From Bacteroidales bacterium UBA4772 (lineage in GTDB: Bacteria; Bacteroidota; Bacteroidia; Bacteroidales; VadinHA17), in the NCBI GenBank assembly GCA_002403305.1, contig DHHM01000008.1, forward strand, positions 41,878 through 105,877: a DNA stretch of 64,000 nucleotides, in the 5' to 3' direction. The first letter of the stretch is position 1; every line of letters starts with the position of its first letter. The notes beneath the pieces are model-generated. The model saw only the letters and a list, made by a program, of their open reading frames with translations, was not told the DNA's origin and searched no databases. A program made the translations under genes and the position numbers. Below are positions 61,307 to 64,000 of the stretch, piece after piece.

Positions 61307-62446
61307 TTAAATTTCAACTATTCCTATCCCGGGCCTGTCAGGCAAACTGACCCTGCCGTCAACAACGGTCACGCCTTCATATACATCATTACTAATCAGC
61401 AGGTTGCCATCGAGGTCGGCCCAATCCACCAGCGGAGAGAGCTGTGCTGCTGCTGAAACCGCACATGAGGTTTCGGTCATACATCCTATCAATATCTTCA
61501 TCCCCATCTGCCTGGCCATCGTGATCATCTTGTATGCGGCATGCATACCGCCGCACTTCATCAGCTTTATATTGATGCCGCTGTATATGCCTTTCATGCC
61601 GAGGAGCTGATCTACCGTCTGCAGAGCCTCGTCGGCGACAATCGGCAAGGGACTCCTCTCCGTCAGCCATGCGATGTCATCGATCTGCTCCTTGGGCATC
61701 GGCTGCTCAATGAACTCAGCGTGGTTTTCATTCAGGAAATGGGCCATCTCCAGAGCATAATTCCTGTCCTTCCATCCCTGGTTTACATCAACGAAGATCG
61801 GCACGTCGGTCACTGATCTTACCGTCTCTATCATCTCCCTGTCGTTATCGCGCCCAAGCTTGATCTTCAGCAGTTTGAAGGCACTTGCCTCCAGGGTCTT
61901 CTCCCTGACGACGTCAGCAGTGTCAATGCCAATCGTGAAACTGGTAAGAGGTGTCTTCTCCGGGTTGAGTCCCCACAGCCTGAACCACGGCTGGCCAAGA
62001 AGCTTGCCGGTTAGGTCGTGCAGGGCGATGTCAAGCGAGGCCTTGGCAGCATAGTTACCGGGCATTACACCTACTATATATTCAATAATATCCTCCATCA
62101 GGAATGGGTCACTGAACTGTCCCAGGTCGACCTTCGAAAGGAAATTCAGCACTGACTCATGACTCTCACCCAGGTATGGAGGCATTGATGCCTCGCCAAA
62201 GCCGGTGACGCCGTCATATTCAATCGAGGTAAGTACCACCGGAGTGGTTGTCCTTGAGTTTGTTGCAACGGTAAATACATGTTTCAGCTGCAGCTCATAG
62301 GGTCTGTAACTCAGTTTCAGGACCCCGCTGCCCTTTTTCACTGAACTGCCTTTTCTGACAGTGCCGTCGGATGCGGCCGATGTGCATCCGACCATAAGGG
62401 CCCCGGCAGCGAGGCCTCCGATCTTGATGAAATCTCTTTTTTTCAT
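61307..62446 (-). CDS. L-Ala-D/L-Glu-type dipeptide epimerase, Tat-like lipoprotein
   Basis: 379 aa enolase-superfamily enzyme. The N-terminus MKKRDFIKIGGLAAGALMVGC combines a twin-basic Tat-like motif and a lipobox, so it appears exported and lipid-anchored, unlike cytoplasmic YcjG. Catalytic residues are in KLLKIKLG (Lys-x-Lys), DVNQGW, IEQPM, VADEALQ and INIKLMKCGG (second-side Lys). It epimerises the L-Ala-D-Glu dipeptide from murein. It has a leader element 34 nt upstream and sits between the MurQ-like and NlpC/P60 genes. Confidence 0.9.
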   Translation of the reverse strand: MKKRDFIKIGGLAAGALMVGCTSAASDGTVRKGSSVKKGSGVLKLSYRPYELQLKHVFTVATNSRTTTPVVLTSIEYDGVTGFGEASMPPYLGESHESVLNFLSKVDLGQFSDPFLMEDIIEYIVGVMPGNYAAKASLDIALHDLTGKLLGQPWFRLWGLNPEKTPLTSFTIGIDTADVVREKTLEASAFKLLKIKLGRDNDREMIETVRSVTDVPIFVDVNQGWKDRNYALEMAHFLNENHAEFIEQPMPKEQIDDIAWLTERSPLPIVADEALQTVDQLLGMKGIYSGINIKLMKCGGMHAAYKMITMARQMGMKILIGCMTETSCAVSAAAQLSPLVDWADLDGNLLISNDVYEGVTVVDGRVSLPDRPGIGIVEI

Positions 62447-62543
62447 TAGATTATTTGATGTTATTTTATTGGTCTAATGGAACTTACATGAAGAGAAATA
62501 ATCATTTCCTATTGTGAGTTACTGCTCATGTAAGTTTTATTCG
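62447..62543 (-). repeat. Leader element, copy 6 (before the dipeptide epimerase)
   Basis: On the minus strand, arms AACTTACATGA (plus 62526-62536) and TCATGTAAGTT (62481-62491) surround a loop containing CTCACAATAGGAAATGATTA, nearly the same as in copy 5. The tail CCATTAGACCAATAAAATAA ends CTAATG at the epimerase start. Orientation relative to the gene is the same as for the plus-strand copies. Confidence 0.8.
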
Positions 62544-62544
62544 T

Positions 62545-62631
62545 ATTTGAAATACTTATCAGATTGATTGAATGGAACTTGCATGAAGAATAAATTTAAA
62601 TCCCAAAGGGTACTGTCACTCAGGCAAGTAT
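62545..62631 (-). repeat. Leader element, copy 7, in tandem with copy 6
   Basis: On the minus strand, ACTTGCCTGA (62620-62629) and TCATGCAAGTT (62576-62586) form the arms with one mismatch; the tail CCATTCAATCAATCTGATAAG follows and runs into copy 6 through ACGAAT, which equals the CGAAT(G) end of other copies. It begins 10 nt after the NlpC/P60 stop. Confidence 0.65.
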
Positions 62632-62640
62632 CCTTTTATT

Positions 62641-63813
62641 TTAAAAATACCAGCTGTGCTGTGATACCCTTTCCATACCTTCACCCGGGGCAACACCGAT
62701 GATTCTCTTCGCCCCCTGAAGTATGCCCAGAAGATACTCGCTGTAGTTCGTCCTTGTGGAATCGAAGCTGTTTATCCTGACAAGCCGTGACGAATGAATG
62801 AATTCCGTATCGCCAATATACATTCCTGTATGTGTTATACGCTTCTTGCCGTCCCTGACCCTTCCGAAGAAGAGAAGGTCACCCGGAGCAAGGGAATCAC
62901 ACGGGATTTCTATGCTCCGCTCAAGGCCATACTTATATTGTCCCGAGGCGTCACGCCTGAGAATAATTCCTCCTGAATAATAGATTGTCTTTACAAACCC
63001 GCTGCAATCAACCCCTTTAGTTGATGTACCTCCCCATAGGTAAGGAGAGCCCAGAAATAATCCGGCGAATTTGATCATTTTGTCCGCATCAGGCTCAACA
63101 CTTTCTGCCCATTTCCGGAAGTCAGCAACCTCTGTCTTTTTCACCTGCCCCTCCCTGCCGTCGGGAAACTTCACCATGCATGAGTAACCCATTTCGCCTG
63201 TTTTCTGAACAATCATCCCGAAAACGGCATCCGAGACTGTCTGCCCGCTATTGTCAGTTATTACTCCCGTGTGTTCCATGTAGATAAGCCTGTCGCTCTT
63301 TTTCCAGTTATTAAGCTCATCATCAGTCATCTCACTGACAGGGTCATCTGTCCACCCGATATACAAGTCAGGCATCTGGATCAGAAGCCATCCCCCGCGT
63401 TTGTTCAGTATCTTCACCGGCGTGCCCATCAGCGCCTGCGTCGCCATCTCGGCAGCATGAGAGGGCCTGGTGCGTACATTGCATACACTGACGGAAACCA
63501 GTCCCCAGGGCGACTTAACCACTGAAGTATCCGGCAGAAGGGTGATGCTGTCACTGAAACTGTAACCAGATCGGCCCATCATGGCAAGGATCTCCTCCTT
63601 CGCCTCAGCCAGGTTGGTTTCACCTTTTACGGTAATGCTGCCGTCCTTTCCCATGACCATGGCAACGTCACAGAGGGACTCGGCATGCTGGGGTACCATT
63701 GCAGCCGAGATCGAATCAAGCTGTTCCTGAAGATCTGCAGGAACCTCTTTTGGATTGCATCCTGCAAGCAGGACCAGAATAAATAACAGGACAAGATAGT
63801 TCAACGCTTTCAT
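62641..63813 (-). CDS. NlpC/P60 murein peptidase lipoprotein with SH3 domains
   Basis: 390 aa. Lipoprotein signal MKALNYLVLLFILVLLAGC (Cys19), two bacterial SH3-type domains (about 100-240; VSVCNVRTRPSHAAEMATQ, GGWLLIQMPDLYIGW) and a C-terminal NlpC/P60 domain with catalytic GVDCSGFVK (about 275-283), His in RITHTGMYIG and His in EFIHSS. The layout matches gamma-D-glutamyl-L-diamino acid endopeptidases such as YkfC, which release L-Ala-D-Glu for the epimerase encoded next. Confidence 0.92.
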   Translation of the reverse strand: MKALNYLVLLFILVLLAGCNPKEVPADLQEQLDSISAAMVPQHAESLCDVAMVMGKDGSITVKGETNLAEAKEEILAMMGRSGYSFSDSITLLPDTSVVKSPWGLVSVSVCNVRTRPSHAAEMATQALMGTPVKILNKRGGWLLIQMPDLYIGWTDDPVSEMTDDELNNWKKSDRLIYMEHTGVITDNSGQTVSDAVFGMIVQKTGEMGYSCMVKFPDGREGQVKKTEVADFRKWAESVEPDADKMIKFAGLFLGSPYLWGGTSTKGVDCSGFVKTIYYSGGIILRRDASGQYKYGLERSIEIPCDSLAPGDLLFFGRVRDGKKRITHTGMYIGDTEFIHSSRLVRINSFDSTRTNYSEYLLGILQGAKRIIGVAPGEGMERVSQHSWYF

Positions 63814-63916
63814 GAAAGTTGTATTACATCTTACAAATTCAAAAATAAATATTTATAGTATTCAAGTCAATAGGCAATTGAATTTTATTTAATTTGTCAT
63901 ACATTTTTTTAAGTTC

Positions 63917-64000
63917 GAAGTGAACTAGAGTGAACCAGAGTATGCAAAAGTGACCGGGATGACCAGAGTGACTGGAGTGAACCAGAGTGAACCAGAGTAG
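63917..64000. repeat. AGTGAACCAG-type simple repeats at the window edge
   Basis: Words such as AGTGAACCAGAGTGA, AGTGACCGGG and GATGACCAGAGTGACTGG recur every 10 or so bases to the end of the window. The array probably continues outside. It is spacer DNA upstream of the NlpC/P60 gene with no coding potential. Confidence 0.7.

Noticed and set aside
63894..63912. TTGTCATACATTTTT near the NlpC/P60 start, similar to the susC block
   Set aside because: It is on the opposite strand relative to the gene, lacks the TATCTTGCTT part and lies in AT-rich sequence.

Overview
The window comes from an anaerobic, fermentative Bacteroidota, most likely in Bacteroidales or a nearby order. The evidence is two SusC/SusD pairs, lipoprotein signal peptides, no Shine-Dalgarno-like spacing before starts, TAnnTTTG-type -7 promoter elements, a pectin/uronate catabolic locus and strictly anaerobic hydrogenases. 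The assignment rests on gene content only. I see no rRNA, tRNA, transposase or CRISPR array.

Layout. (1) 1-728: the first part of a sodium:neurotransmitter-type symporter gene, cut by the window start. (2) 909-4349, minus strand: a soluble three-subunit [FeFe] hydrogenase (hydCBA). (3) 4522-10767, minus strand: rex, hypF, hypC, hypD, hypE, hypA, hypB, which are the redox repressor and the whole [NiFe] centre maturation set. (4) 10958-23748, plus strand: an 18-gene operon. It encodes sulfhydrogenase-type NAD(P)H/flavin and 2x[4Fe-4S] subunits, a group-4 membrane [NiFe] hydrogenase core, two antiporter-like ion pumps, a complete set of Mrp-type small subunits, a maturation protease and an unknown zinc-ribbon protein. 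(5) 24035-35467: pectin and uronate use (kduI, kduD, a DUF4861 lipoprotein, GH105, pectinesterase, uxaE, uxaC, KDPG aldolase, a hexuronate MFS transporter, an SDR fructuronate reductase). (6) 35577-43184: a HAD phosphatase, a LarA-like protein, pdxB, gnd, transketolase and a second HAD phosphatase. (7) 43289-48347: mnmD, two FKBP isomerases, a DUF3127 protein and an M3 metallopeptidase. (8) 48449-63813, minus strand: two SusC/SusD pairs, a double-SIS MurQ/GCKR-like protein, a Tat-type lipoprotein dipeptide epimerase and an NlpC/P60 lipoprotein, which together look like a muropeptide salvage locus.

How the parts fit. Pectin is de-esterified and cut, the uronates go to KDG/KDPG and then pyruvate, and the reductant made can leave as H2. 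A perfect Rex operator sits on the rex start codon. A second, nearly perfect one ends 1 nt before the first codon of the divergent [NiFe] operon, and a weaker candidate lies before hydCBA. NADH/NAD+ ratio is therefore the likely master signal for all hydrogen metabolism here. The [NiFe] operon is the most unusual item: it joins an Mrp-linked group-4 hydrogenase to an NAD(P)H-reactive flavoprotein module normally found in soluble sulfhydrogenase or sulfite reductase.

A second unexpected signal is a repeated leader element of about 90 nt. It has a long inverted repeat with paired changes between copies, followed by a conserved tail, and it lies 26-47 nt before the start codons of six genes of unrelated function: an internal hydrogenase gene, three pectin/uronate genes, an FKBP gene and the epimerase. 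Several other hairpin or minisatellite families lie between genes.
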